DNA from: Aulostomus chinensis
Lineage: Eukaryota; Chordata; Actinopteri; Syngnathiformes; Aulostomidae
Assembly: GCA_037954235.1 (NCBI GenBank)
Contig: JBBMOA010000001.1
Coordinates: 27,543,074-27,607,073, forward strand
Reading direction: 5' to 3'
Length of the DNA: 64,000 bases
In this document: one piece after another, positions 45,099 through 55,815 of the stretch
Layout: each line of letters begins with the position of its first letter
How positions within the stretch are numbered: position 1 is the first letter of the stretch
Translations under genes and position numbers: made by a program
The notes under the pieces: model-generated
What the model saw: only the letters and a program-made list of their open reading frames with translations
Databases searched by the model: none
Told to the model about the DNA's origin: nothing

Positions 45099-47396
45099 AC
45101 AAGGCGGGATGCATTCCCACTCCCCCGCATCGAGGAGAGTCTGGATGCTCTTAGCGGAGCAGCCTTCTTCTCCACCATTGACTTAGCGAGTGGATATCAC
45201 CAAGTGGCGATGCACAAAAAGGACAGAGAAAAGACTGCATTCACGACACCCTTTGGCCTGTATGAGTACTTACGGATGCCATTTGGGCTCTGTAATGCCC
45301 CTGCAACGTTTCAGTGTTTGATGCAGGCTACAATGAGTGATCTGGCTTTCCACATTGTGCTGATTTATTTAGATGATTTGCTGGTGTTTTCGCCCACATT
45401 CCAAGATCATCTGGTGAGACGTGAAACTGTACTGAAGAGGCTTAGGGAGACAGGACTGAAAGTTAAAGTGGAAAAATGTCATTTTCTTCAACCGGAGGTT
45501 AGGTTCCTTGGTCACCAGGTTTCAGCCCAGGGAGTAGGTACTGACCCAGAAAAGATCAGTGCAGTGAAGCTCTGGCCCATTCCTAACACTGTAAAGGAGC
45601 TTAGGTCCTTTTTGGGTTTTTGCAGTTATTATAGGAGATTCATCGAGGGATTTTCACAGATTGCAGGGCCTCTACATGATGTTGTAACTGCTTGTGTCCG
45701 GGAGAACAGCCCGGTTAAAGCCAATCAGTTGTTTAGGTCAGCTTGGACACCAAAGTGCCTACAGGCCTTTGAGAACCTGAAAGAAAAGCTCACTAGCGCA
45801 CCCACGCTAGGCTATGCAGATTTCACGCTCCCTTTTATACTAGAGACAGATGCTAGTAGCCTGGGATTAGGAGCAGTCTTATACCAGGAGCAATACGGGA
45901 GGAAAACGGTCATAGCCTATGCTAGCCGGAGGCTCAGAGGAGCAGAAAAAAATGATCAGGACTATAGCAGTATGAAGTTGGAACTGCTGGCCTTGAAGTG
46001 GGCCGTCACCGAAAAATTTCGGAGCTATCTATTGGGGTCACAGTTCACAGTCTTTACGGACAATAACCAGTTATGCCCCCTTTCTACAGCCAATCTAGGA
46101 GCCATGCAGCAGCGATGGGTTGCTCAGTTGGCTGTGTTTGATTTCGATGTAAAGTATCGCCCTGGCCGGTGTAATACAGCTGCTGATGCTCTATCCCGTT
46201 TACCAGCAGAGAGTGAGCCAGAACCTGATAGTGAGGATGCAGAGTATGATGGTTGCGTGGCCATATGCAACGCTCTGAGACCAGGCGCAGTCCTAGATGT
46301 GGACCTCGTGACAGCAGGAGTTGAATGTTGTAGGGTCAGACAGCTGCGAGCATCTGCGGCTCGTGAGGCTAGTGAGACAGCGGCTGTTGAAGCAGTTCTG
46401 GACAACACTCCCACGCTCCCTGGTTATCCCAGAGCTGAACTCCAGAGCCTCCAAGAGTCTGACCCGGCCCTTAAAGTGGTAAGAGGTTTCTGGGATAAAC
46501 AGAAGAAATCGACTTATCAGGAAAAGAAAGGGTTGACCAAACCAGCGCGCTCTTTGCTTAAATTGTGGTCGCGGCTTCAAGAAAAAGATGGACTATTGTA
46601 TAGAGTTATTGAAGATGATCATGTCGGAATCTGTCAGCAGCTCCTGCTACCGCGGTGCCTGAAGGAGCAGGTACTCAAAAATGTCCACGATCAGATGGGA
46701 CATCAGGGCATAGAGAGGACATTGAGTTTGCTAAGGCAGAGATGTTTCTGGGTGGGCATGCATGGAGATGTTGAGCAGTGGGTGAAGAGATGTGAGCGAT
46801 GTGTGTTAACTAAGATGCCTCATCCGAAAATTCAGGCACCCCAGACTCCGTTCCTGGCTACCCGTCCACTCGAGGTGGTTGCTGTGGATTACACGACACT
46901 CGAACGCGCCACAGATGGCCGTGAAAATGTCCTGGTTATTACTGACATGTTTACTAAGTTTAGCCAGGCCTTTGCCACACGAGATCAGAAGGCCGCGACA
47001 ACTGCCAAAGTCATCCTGAAGGAGTGGTTTCTCAAATATGGAGTGCCTGAGCGCCTGCACTCCGATCAGGGTAGGAATTTTGAGAGTGCTGTGATTGCTG
47101 AGTTATGCAGGTTGTATGAGGTGAAGAAGACACGAACCACACCTCACCATCCTCAGGGGAACCCCCAGTGTGAGAGGTTCAATCGCACGCTGCATGATCT
47201 TCTGCGCACACTTCCCCCTGAGAAGAAGCGGCGGTGGCCAGAACACTTAGCCGAGCTAGTGTATGCGTACAACGTCACACCACACTCAACTACAGGTTAC
47301 TCACCCTACTACATGCTGTTTGGTGTTCACCCGCAACTTCCCGTTGATGCTTTGTTGGCTCATGAGCAGGAGAAGAATGAAGGCCAGACTGGTTAG
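45099..47396 (+). pseudogene. Ty3/Gypsy pol, 5'-truncated in RT (RT, RNase H, integrase)
   Basis: A long open frame of about 765 codons. RT begins mid-domain (RRDAFPLPRIEESLDAL) and contains the TAFTTPFGLYEYLRMPFGL block and the YLDD active site (45366-45377). RNase H follows with ETDASSLGLGAVL (about 45843) and TDNNQL. The integrase has an HHCC zinc finger (H..GHQG...RCERC) at about 46690-46805, then the DDE core with VDY (46887), SDQG (47062) and the E of CERFN (47173). Gag, protease and the first RT blocks are absent. The stop at 47394 falls just before the integrase C-terminus; homologous sequence continues in another frame from about 47385, so a frameshift ends the polyprotein. It encodes the enzymes for reverse transcription and integration of an LTR retrotransposon, but the copy cannot be autonomous. 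Confidence 0.95.
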
Positions 47397-48301
47397 CTGT
47401 GCACCAGGAACGTCTCCAGGATGCACATGCCAGAGCGAGAGAATGTGCAGAACGGAAGGCTGAGGAGAGAGCAGCTCAGCAGCAGGAGCGTGTGTATTGC
47501 CCTCCGGTGGAGGTAAGACAGTTAGTGCATCTTCGCCATAGGCCACCAGGAAGAAATAAGATCCAGGATGCTTGGTCAGCCATGGCATACAAGGTTGTGG
47601 ATGTTCAAGGTACCACATATACCGTGGAGCCAATAGAGGGTGGGCCAGCGAAACGAGTACACCGTTCTAACCTGCGACCACGTGTAGTTCCTTTGCCTGC
47701 ACCTAGACTGCGTCGCTGTTCACCTTCTCCTTTGATTGAGCCTGTCCCAATTCAGGAATCAGAGACTGAGTTCAGGGAGCCTGACTTTATTTTAGAAGAG
47801 AGAGTGACTTTTCCAGTGCATGAATATGGTGTGACTCAGGAAACAGAGAATCTGAATCCAGGGACTGCAGAGACAGAATACCTGTTAGCTGGAGAACCGG
47901 AGAGTAGAGTGGAGAGCGAGGAGGGACACGAGCGGGAGGTGGATGACATGCCACAGGGGGGCTTGGCAATAGAACCTCCATCCTGTTCCCATCCACATTT
48001 AAAGAATCTCTCTGTACCTGTAGGAAGTCCAAAGGAGAGGCCTTTGCCTGCTCCACGGAAGGGGAGGGGGGAAACTGTCAGGAGAGACACACCCGTTCCT
48101 CCACCGAGAAGGAGTCAGAGAACCACGGCTGGGCGAAACAAGAATCCTTTAACTTGCCTATGTCTGCATGTAACTGTGTCCTTTAGTCCAGACTTACTGT
48201 CTCAGGTGTTAGCAGGTATGGTTCTTTATTCCTCAAAACTGAAAGGGTCCCTAGAAACACTAGTCAGCGAGGACGTTGACTCGGAGCAGGGGAGAATGTA
48301 A
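47385..48301 (+). pseudogene. Gypsy integrase C-terminus and tail, shifted frame
   Basis: The open frame at 47399-48301 opens with HQERLQDAHARARECAERKA and has VYCPPVEVRQLVHLRHRPPG, AYKVVDVQGTTYTVEPIEGG and VHRSNLRPRV, the GPY/F-like integrase C-terminal module of this fish Gypsy group. A long acidic/proline-rich tail follows, with no recognised domain. The stop codon TAA at 48299 overlaps the start of the LTR, as is usual. The purine-rich tract GAGCAGGGGAGAA (48284-48296) before the LTR is the plus-strand primer site. Confidence 0.9.
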
Positions 48302-48960
48302 CCAGGTGAATAGGGGTGACTGTTGTTTCTTGTCACGGAATGCATTTCTGGGTGTATCACCTTAAAACCTGCTGTGGGGGGGAGTCTCGCGAGAATGCGG
48401 AAGTCACGTGAGACTTCGTGCGCCCGCGAAGAATCGCCTACTGAGGAGCGGAGTAGCGATTCTGCAGCCACCTGTCCGGGTGTGGTCCGAGTGTGTCGTC
48501 CGGTGTCCAGTGTGTTGGCGGTGCTGTGCCGGGAGTTCGCCTGAACGGCAGCGGTTCAGCGTGAGTGATGATGGGAGAGTTAGAAACGTTCGTCCGGTGT
48601 TGTTTATATGTTGTTGTTCACCCATTTAGAGGGGAGATACGGAGGTGTCCGCACCTGCTGGAGGAAGCTAAGCTCTCAGACGGCTGCACTGAGTGAGTTT
48701 GTCTCAGGTGCTGATTTCTTGTTATTATTATAATATTATTCTTGTTATTATTATAATATTGACTGTAAGTAGATAAACTCTGTTAGAGACTGGTAACTGT
48801 TACAAGTTTGGTCGTAGTTTAGTTTCCCTGAACTCATCAGGGTGGTGCCCCGAATAATTAATATTTAATATTAATTAGTAATTTATTTAATAATCGATAA
48901 TTATATTCATAATTATCAATTATCATTATTTTTGACCAATTCGCTCTTCAGCGCACAACA
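48297..48960 (+). mobile_element. Gypsy 3' LTR (about 664 bp), fused to an Ig V segment
   Basis: It begins TGTAACCAGGTG directly after the polypurine tract. The most likely end is GCGCACAACA at 48960, because similarity to the paralogous V exon starts two bases later. An alternative end is ACTGTTACA at 48804, a perfect inverse of TGTAAC, which would leave 156 bp unexplained. The region includes a GC-rich first half, TTATTATTATAATATT runs and an AT-rich tail. No 5' LTR exists, as the element is truncated on the left. Confidence 0.82.
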
Positions 48961-48961
48961 G

Positions 48962-49264
48962 AGGTCACCGTGACTCAGCCTGCAGCAGTGAGATCTGCTC
49001 CAGGAGCCTCCGTCTCCCTCCCATGTTCAACCAGTCAGGATGTTTATAGTGGGAACCGTTTATCCTGGTACCAGCAGAGAGAAGGAGAACCTCCTAAACT
49101 TCTCATTTACTGGGCCACCTCGAGAGCATCAGGGACTCCAGCTCGTTTTTCAGGCAGTGGATCAAACTCTGGCTTCACTCTGACCATCAGTGGAGTTCAG
49201 GCTGAAGATGCAGCCGTTTATCACTGTCAGAGTCTTCACAGCATCAACAGTCAGTGGGTGTTCA
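48962..49264 (+). pseudogene. Ig light-chain V segment lacking leader and promoter
   Basis: About 98-residue V domain with FR1 TQPAAVRSAPGASVSLPCS, CDR1 QDVYSGNR, FR2 LSWYQQREGEPPKLLIY, FR3 ending AEDAAVYHC and CDR3 QSLHSINSQWVFT. Both disulfide cysteines and the core Trp are present and the frame is open, so the coding part is intact. The leader exon, its intron, splice acceptor and promoter seen in the sister V at 54351 are missing, replaced by the Gypsy LTR from base 48960 leftward. It still has a 12-RSS, so it might recombine but would not be expressed as a normal light chain unless the LTR supplied a promoter and start. It differs from the sister in CDR1 (shorter), CDR2 and CDR3. Confidence 0.9.
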
Positions 49265-49292
49265 CACTGTGAAAAACCATCGTACAAAAACC
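49265..49292 (+). promoter_or_regulatory. V-side 12-RSS of the LTR-fused V segment
   Basis: Heptamer CACTGTG (49265-49271), 12-bp spacer and nonamer ACAAAAACC (49284-49292). It is identical to the RSS of the V at 54351. A 12-bp spacer on V is the kappa arrangement. Confidence 0.93.
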
Positions 49293-49372
49293 TCCCTCAG
49301 TCACGCTGAAGTGAAACTGAACTGACTGCTGCAGCTGGGAGCTGCTGACACACACACTCACACACACACACA

Positions 49373-49423
<51 letters not shown>

Positions 49424-50285
49424 TTGATGAGAAGAACTAGAACTAGAAGAACTAGGATTCAGATTTTCTGCTGATGACGTTGTGATCTTCATCACCAATT
49501 CTTCATCCTGATTGTGGTCCTTCATCAGATTAGCAGCTTCTCTCTGATGATGTCACTCACATCAACTTTGCTTCTGCTTGGATTTTCAATGAACTTCAAG
49601 AAAAACCAGCAGCAGCAGCAGGGAGGGACGACTGGACCCTGCAGAGAGAGACTGATCAGCTCTAAAAGGGACAGGAGGCTGAGACTTCTGCTGCTCGTCC
49701 TCACACGACTCTGCTGAGGAGACTTTTGGAGGAAACTCGTCTTCGGCCTCTCATTTCTCTCTGAGCTCAGTAACCATAGCAACCGAGAGGCATCGCTGCT
49801 GGACCGTGACAACAGACGGTTTCAGAACTAAAGATAAAAAGAAGAGAGAACTCACCGTTCCTAAGTTTCAACAGACAAAATAAAAGCAGCTTTGGAAAGT
49901 TTGAAAAACCACCAGAATGAACACTTGTTGGTTCATCTGGTTTGGTTTCACTGAAGCCAAACACAAGATCCAGATTTTCCTGGTCCTCCTGCTAGCAGGC
50001 GTCCCTGATTGGACTAAACTACACCAAACAAAACTGTTTGTCAGGACAAGTTGATTTTACAGAGCGTGGAGAGAATTTTGAATTGAAACCATCTTTTTAT
50101 TGCAACAGGAAAAGATGGAGGTCAACATGACACAAGAACCCATCTTCAACAGACGCAGTGAGAACCCACAGAACACTGAGGTTCTCAGAGCGTCTGTGAG
50201 CCCCACTGAGCCAAAAACTCTTCCACACTGTTCACTGGTGAATCAGAACTAAAATCTAGCCTGATTCTGGCTTCACCACGGACAC
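49293..50285 (+). repeat. V-downstream duplicated segment, copy 1
   Basis: Together with the V exon this block is repeated at 54844-55815, with over 95% identity by eye and an offset of 5,551 falling to 5,528 bp because a CA microsatellite differs in length (49350-49420 here). The duplication ends near GGCTTCACCACGGACACAAA. No genes in it; apparent frames are shared coincidences. Confidence 0.9.
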
Positions 50286-52260
50286 AAACACAAATGAACA
50301 AACAACAAGTAGACGCTCCCTGACTGAATTCTACCACCTGACAGACTGAAGGCTCATATTGGTGATGCAGGTAGGTGCTGCCCCCTAGTGACCCTATGGA
50401 GAATGACATGTAATGACATGAACATTCTACATTTTCCATTTCTTGAGGCCGTTACATAAAAATATGAAGTTGATCCATGTCAGAAACCTTCAAACTGGAT
50501 GTGAGTCCAGTTGTTTAAAGTATAGTCAATGGTGACACCCCAGTAGTTTGTAGTCTGCTGGGTATCATAGAATGTTTGCTAGTGAATGAAACGTGGCAGC
50601 CCTGCACCAACTGCTCAGAGTCCATGTTGCCTGGGTGGACTGCATGTTTGTGTTCCATCGTCTGTCTTGGAAGCCTCGTCTGGTTCTTCCTCCACAGAAC
50701 TCTTTGCTCACAGGACATTCCAGTCTGTTCATGACAGATGTGGTTTTCCAGGTCATGGAATGATTCACAGGGAATTGTTTTTGGGAGGCAGCGTCCTGGA
50801 GGGTTTGGTTTGCTCTCCGTTTGCTCAGTGATTAAATAGAAACCAACCTTTGACATGACAGTGCAGTGTTGCTGATGTTTGTGTCAAGTAAGTTGCATGG
50901 AACAATCAGCACTGCAAACTGGGTTTCAGCTGGAGGTTCAGAGGAAAGTAGAGAAGTCTTCCGGGGGCCTGGAGCTCTGTGGTGGGTTGGAGCTGAACTA
51001 GAGAGGATTGATGGTGGAGGACCAGGAACACGTCACTGGAACCAGAACCACACTGCAAGCCAGTTTGCTCTCTTGCTTCCTTCCAAACGTTCAAATGTTC
51101 CATTTGAAGTGGAACCTTCCTGTCTCTCTTTACTGAGACCCAATGAGGGTGTGGCTAATCTGAACAGGTCAGACCAGCGTTGACTGCACACTCCAAACAT
51201 CTTATTAGGAAGGGGTGGTGAACACAAACATGCTAACTTCCTTAGCGCGAGCCAGAGACCAGTCAGTTTACAGTCCAGCCCTCATTTGGTCTCAAGCTTT
51301 TGGTTTGTGAGTGAAAGAAGAATGGAATCCAATGTTGTTGAGGAAGTCCAATCAGCTGAAACTCAAACATTTCTGTTTTAATGGAGAAACTCCTGGTAAA
51401 ATCTGGTTTTACCATCAAAAATAATCTAAATGTTCTTTTCACCTTCAAACAAACTTTCCTTTCCCCGTGAACAATGACCATAAATCAGCTGCAGCCATGT
51501 TTTAGGAATGTTCCTACTGTGTAGTGACCAGTGAGGAGAGGCTGTTACCATGGGGACAATGTTTACTTTGTCCTGTTACTAGGAGGAGGGATTTACCTGT
51601 GGCTGAGCATCGAAGGCAGCTTCAAGGAACCAGAAATGCCCTTATTTGGACATGACTTTGTCGAAGGATTCCCCTGAAATTCAAGGCCCTGAATGGGAAA
51701 GTATTTACAAACCTGGTAACTTAAACAACAAACCAGTCAAACCACAGCTACCAGTTTAAACTTCAGACTTGGAGGTTCATGTTCATGGTCGACTTCCAAA
51801 ACTTGACTTCAGAATTCTTTGAACCCAGAATTTTTTTACTCTTTGATTTCAGAATTTCGTCTTTGATGTCATCGTGACACAATGGACCAAACCTCTAGAT
51901 TTGATATTCTACTGCCCTCTGGTGGTGAGGCAGTGGGGATGCAGGTGATCTGCTGGTCTGGTTGAACGTGAGTGGACAGAAACCTTGTTGAGGTGACTGG
52001 GAGTTCCTGACTGTGGTGAGCTGCCTTGCTTCTCCTCAGGTCTTCATGGTGGCTTTCTGCTGGACTGTTGTTGAAGGGAACATGGCATCCTATCATTTTC
52101 AGCTCTGACATCTGGACAGTGGACAGATGTGACATCATCATGGTCTCACTGCCTGCTTTGTTCATGGATCAATGGAACGTTGTGTTGGAACCTTTATTGT
52201 AGAACTGCTATGAGCTGAGAGCTCAGTGTTGTTGGAACAACGCAGCTCCACATGGGACTG
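50286..52260. other. Unassigned sequence between V and C
   Basis: A dispersed-repeat copy lies at 50322-50440 (TGATGCAGGTAGGTGCTGCC). No RSS, J or exon was recognised. Light-chain enhancers could lie here, but none can be supported. Confidence 0.4.
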
Positions 52261-52276
52261 ATGTGATGAAGAGGTT

Positions 52277-52282
52277 TTTATT
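52277..52282 (-). promoter_or_regulatory. Polyadenylation signal of the Ig light-chain C exon
   Basis: AATAAA on the minus strand, about 105 bp after the C stop codon. Confidence 0.8.
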
Positions 52283-52386
52283 GAGCTGAAGCTGGAGAGC
52301 AACAATCAAAATGGAGCAGCAAACATTCTGATGGCAACGCTTACAGAGGAAAACTGTTGCAGAGTTCAGAGTCCCAGTGAGTCAGG

Positions 52387-52715
52387 TCAGGACTGGGAAC
52401 ACTGGTCTCTCCTCAGCACCTCTGACACTGGAGTCTGGGAGCCCTGGGTGGCCTCACAGCTCACCGAGCACACCTTCCTCCACTGGTCTGCGGGGAGCCT
52501 CAGGGTGCTGCTCCAGCTGTAGAGGCCGTCCTTCTCCAGCACCCCGGGGCTCCTGCTCTCCTCCCCGCTGCCGCTGCTGCTGCTGCCGTCCACCTTCCAG
52601 GCCAGACTCCAGTCTGAAGGGAAGCCCTTGTTGGCCAGACACACCAGCGTGACCCTCGCCTGCTGCAGCTCCTGGCTGGAGGGGGGCAGCACCGTCAGGG
52701 AGGGAGGGACATCAC
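52387..52715 (-). CDS. Immunoglobulin light-chain constant exon
   Basis: Minus-strand exon of 329 bp: acceptor TCTTCTAG (ending at 52716), then GTGATGTCCCTCCCTCC, stop at 52387-52389. Joined to the J it reads VPPSLTVLPPSSQELQQ, then VTLVCLANKGFPSDWSLAWK, a Ser/Gly-rich loop (GSSSSGSGEESRS), YSWSSTLRLPADQW, CSVSCEATQ and a C-terminal CSQS. This is a C1-set domain with the intradomain Cys pair, the central Trp, and the C-terminal Cys that bonds to the heavy chain. The LVCLANKGFPS and YSWSSTL motifs are typical of teleost light-chain C domains with kappa-like organisation. A single C exon is usual. It lies on the strand opposite to the V segments, about 0.86 kb from its J. Confidence 0.95.
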
Positions 52716-53577
52716 CTAGAAGACACCGCTCAGATTAGAGGACGGGGCAGCTGTCAATCAAACCCTGCTGCTTGGACACCAGGACTGTGAGAGCAGATTT
52801 CCTCTTGAAGGAGTTTCTGTCAGATGTTTCTCTGCTCCAGCAGTCACTCACTCACACATTGTTTCACTTCCCTTCAAGAAGCGGCTCAGAAAGAGTCCTC
52901 ACCGCCCAAATAGAAGCAGGACCCTGACAATGGAGGAAAGCCCCTTTGGCAGCAGCTCCACTTTGAAAACTGCCATCAACTAAAGCTTCTCTGTTCAGTC
53001 ATGAAGATGAAGAACAAAGAAACCCCACACATTCCAATCTCCCTGATTCAGCTGCTGGTAGAATGGACTTGTAGCAGATTGAGTCCTTGAACAGAGGGGT
53101 TCACCTCACTGAGGCTGACAGTCTCCAAGCAGAGTGAAGCAACCAGCACCAATGATTCTACAGGGGATTTTCAACCTGCACTCATCAAACACTGCAAATG
53201 AGTGACAAGCAAACGGCAAATTAGAAAATTACATTGAAATGAAATGAAATCTGTTCAATTCACCATGTAAAACTGGGCCATTTTCAAATGGAAGCGTCCG
53301 TTCTTCTTGATGTGGACTTCAGTCCTCACTCATCAAACAGTTCAAACTGAAGGGAAACCCATTGGATCATTTCTACACTTCAAGGAGTTCAATTTCAGTC
53401 TGACAGGAATTTGGACAGAAACCTTCTTGGAGTTGTTCTCCACGTTAAAGCAGGAGAACTCAACACATCAACACACAAACTGTTAAAAACACACAAAAAC
53501 TCTGCTGCAAATGTTCCCAGATGGAATTTCCAACCAAACTGGACAACATTTTCCTCAGAGTTTGAGCAGAAACTTAC
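52716..53577 (-). other. J-C intron of the Ig light-chain unit
   Basis: Bounded by donor GTAAGT (complement of 53572-53577) and acceptor TCTTCTAG. About 862 bp. In mammals the kappa intron carries an enhancer; I see none I can defend here. Confidence 0.8.
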
Positions 53578-53615
53578 GTCCAACATCCAGTCTGGTTCCT
53601 CCACCGAACGTCCAC
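53578..53615 (-). CDS. Ig light-chain J segment
   Basis: The minus strand reads G TGG ACG TTC GGT GGA GGA, giving WTFGG and then GTRLDVG, the conserved FGxG J motif, with donor GTAAGT directly after. The length is 38 bp, as usual for J-L. With the C exon the junction codons give GRDVPPS in frame. It is the only J I find in the window. It is preceded by a 23-RSS. Confidence 0.95.
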
Positions 53616-53654
53616 CACAGTGACACAAACTCATTGAGGCGCCGTACAAAAACC
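53616..53654 (-). promoter_or_regulatory. J-side 23-RSS
   Basis: Minus strand: nonamer GGTTTTTGT (53654-53646), 23-bp spacer, heptamer CACTGTG (53622-53616). It is a consensus signal. With the 12-RSS on V it obeys the 12/23 rule. Because V lies on the plus strand and J on the minus strand, joining needs inversion. Confidence 0.95.
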
Positions 53655-54225
53655 TCTGACTGTAGAGACACGACTCTCTGACTGGGAAACACACACCCAC
53701 TTGAGTCAGAAGCCAGCAGTCAAACGTCTGAGCTGCTTTGAACCCTGCCAGCACAGCAGCAGGTCAACAAGTCTGCTTCCATGTTCTAGATGGTCATGAA
53801 TCAAGAGATTAGACCTGAAAATAAAGAGAAGTCATGGAAGCTACGGAGCCCCAGAGCGGCCAAAGACCGACTTGAACAAGTTCCCTCAGTTCATCAATCC
53901 ATGGCCAGGAGAAAGAACCTGTTCCCTCTGATGCAGAACTTGGAACCGGTTCTATTTGATGACCACAAATGAACGAGGTTCATCATTAAAAAATCAAATG
54001 AATCCCATTGTGGGAGCAACATCTGGCTCCAACATGTGTTTTCTGTCTCTCTGGCCTCTCCAGGGCTCCGTACTCATCACATGAAGGTCAGAGCAGCTAA
54101 AAAGGAGCTCTGACACATCCTGATCAATACTCTGATCAGGTGATTGATTGATTGACGGATGCAGCAGCAGCATCAGAGCGTCCACGTCTCTGCTGAGTCC
54201 CTCTGAACATTTCCATAGACAGACA

Positions 54226-54275
54226 CTTTGCATCAGCAGCACCATGCTCCAGTGCTCCGGGACACTTTATAGTCC
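54226..54275 (+). promoter_or_regulatory. V promoter: octamer-like element and TATA-like box
   Basis: CTTTGCAT at 54226-54233 differs by one base from the Ig light-chain octamer ATTTGCAT and lies about 118 bp before the leader ATG. CTTTATAG at 54266-54273 is a plausible TATA element 78 bp before the ATG. Both are in the expected order. Confidence 0.6.
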
Positions 54276-54350
54276 TGAGACTTGAACCCTGGATGACTGA
54301 CAGCTGTCCGTCACCACAACAGAAGCCACAGAAACCTGCTCATCAGAAAC

Positions 54351-54815
54351 ATGGCGTTGACCTCCGCCCTCGTCTGGATGCTCCTCTGCTGCTGCTTGAC
54401 AGGTAAAGTCCAGAGGGTCCAGCTGCTGTCCTCCATCAACATGGGTCCTCTGAGATGAAGCTGCTTGATGGTTGTGTGTGTGTCTCCTCAGAGTCCAGAG
54501 GTCAGGTCACCGTGACTCAGCCTGCAGCAGTGAGATCTGCTCCAGGAGACTCCGTCTCCCTCCCATGTTCAACCAGTCAGGATGTGTACTCTACCAGTTA
54601 TGGCCACTATTTATCCTGGTACCAGCAGAGAGAAGGAGAACCTCCTAAACTTCTCATTTACCTGGCAACCTCGAGAGCATCAGGGACTCCAGCTCGTTTT
54701 TCAGGCAGTGGATCAAACTCTGGCTTCACTCTGACCATCAGTGGAGTTCAGGCTGAAGATGCAGCCGTTTATCACTGTCAGAGTCTTCACTACATCAACA
54801 GTCAGGGGGTGTTCA
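54351..54815 (+). CDS. Immunoglobulin light-chain V segment, complete
   Basis: Leader exon 54351-54402 (MALTSALVWMLLCCCLT, a hydrophobic signal peptide), donor GTAAAG, 89-bp intron, acceptor TCCTCAG, V exon 54492-54815. The joined codon gives ESRGQVTVTQPAAV. The V domain has FR1 Cys (SLPCS), long CDR1 QDVYSTSYGHY, WYQQREGEPPKLLIY, CDR2 LATSRAS, FSGSGSNSGFTLTISG, YHC and CDR3 QSLHYINSQGVFT. Features are kappa-like. No stop codons or splice defects. The segment encodes the antigen-binding domain of a B-cell light chain after V-J joining. It stands head-to-head with the minus-strand J, 0.7 kb away, so V would join J by inversion of about 1.2 kb. Confidence 0.95.
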
Positions 54816-54843
54816 CACTGTGAAAAACCATCGTACAAAAACC
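54816..54843 (+). promoter_or_regulatory. V-side 12-RSS of the complete V segment
   Basis: Heptamer CACTGTG, spacer AAAAACCATCGT (12 bp) and nonamer ACAAAAACC. Confidence 0.95.
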
Positions 54844-54897
54844 TCCCTCAGTCACACTGAAGTGAAACTGAACTGACTGCTGCAGCTGGGAGCTGCT

Positions 54898-54949
<52 letters not shown>

Positions 54950-55815
54950 CTTGATGAGAAGAACTAGAACTAGAAGAACTAGGATTCAGATTTTCTGCTG
55001 ATGACGTTGTGATCTTCATCACCAATTCTTCATCCTGATTGTGGTCCTTCATCAGATTAGCAGCTTCTCTCTGATGATGTCACTCACATCAACTTTGCTT
55101 CTGCTTGGATTTTCAATGAACTTCAAGAAAAACCAGCAGCAGCAGCAGGGAGGGACAACTGGACCCTGCAGAGAGAGACTGATCAGCTCTAAAAGGGGAC
55201 AGGAGGCTGAGACTTCTGCTGCTCGTCCTCACACGACTCTGCTGAGGAGACTTTTGGAGGAAACTCGTCTTCGGTCGCTCATTTCTCTCTGAGCTCAGTA
55301 ACCATAGCAACCGAGAGGCATCGCTGCTGGACCGTGACAACAGACGGTTTCAGAACTAAAGATAAGAAGAAGAGAGAACTCTCCGTTACTAAGTTTCAAC
55401 AGCCAAAATAAAAGCAGCTTTGGAAAGTTTGAAAAACCACCAGAATGAACACTTGTTGGTTCATCTGGTTTGGTTTCACTGAAGCCAAACACAAGATCCA
55501 GATTTTCCTGGTCCTCCTGCTAGCAGGCGTCCCTGACTGGACTAAACTACACCAAACAAAACTGTTTGTCAGGACAAGTTGATTTTACAGAGCGTGGAGA
55601 GAATTTTGAATTGAAACCATCTTTTTATTGCAACAGGAAAAGATGGAGGTCAACATGACACAAGAACCCATCTTCAACAGACGCAGTGAGAACCCACAGA
55701 ACACTGAGGTTCTCAGAGCGTCTGTGAGCCCCACTGAGCCAAAAACTCTTCCACATTGTTCACTGGTGAATCAGAACTAAAATCTAGCCTGATTCTGGCT
55801 TCACCGTGGACACAA
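54844..55815 (+). repeat. V-downstream duplicated segment, copy 2, with (CA)n
   Basis: Partner of 49293-50285. The CA run is shorter here (54898-54948). Confidence 0.9.

Noticed and set aside
47370..47410. Programmed frameshift between Gypsy pol and the following frame
   Set aside because: The shift falls between integrase core and its C-terminus, not at a gag-pol boundary, and no slippery-site plus structure was evident; a simple indel in a dead, truncated copy is more likely.
45099..48301. Infectious endogenous retrovirus with env
   Set aside because: RT, RNase H and integrase are of Ty3/Gypsy type, gag and protease are missing, and the frame after integrase is the integrase C-terminal module plus an acidic tail with no envelope-like signal peptide or membrane anchor.
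48791..48804. LTR end at ACTGTTACA
   Set aside because: It mirrors the TGTAAC start, but the V similarity begins only at 48962 and 156 bp would be left without origin; kept only as an alternative.
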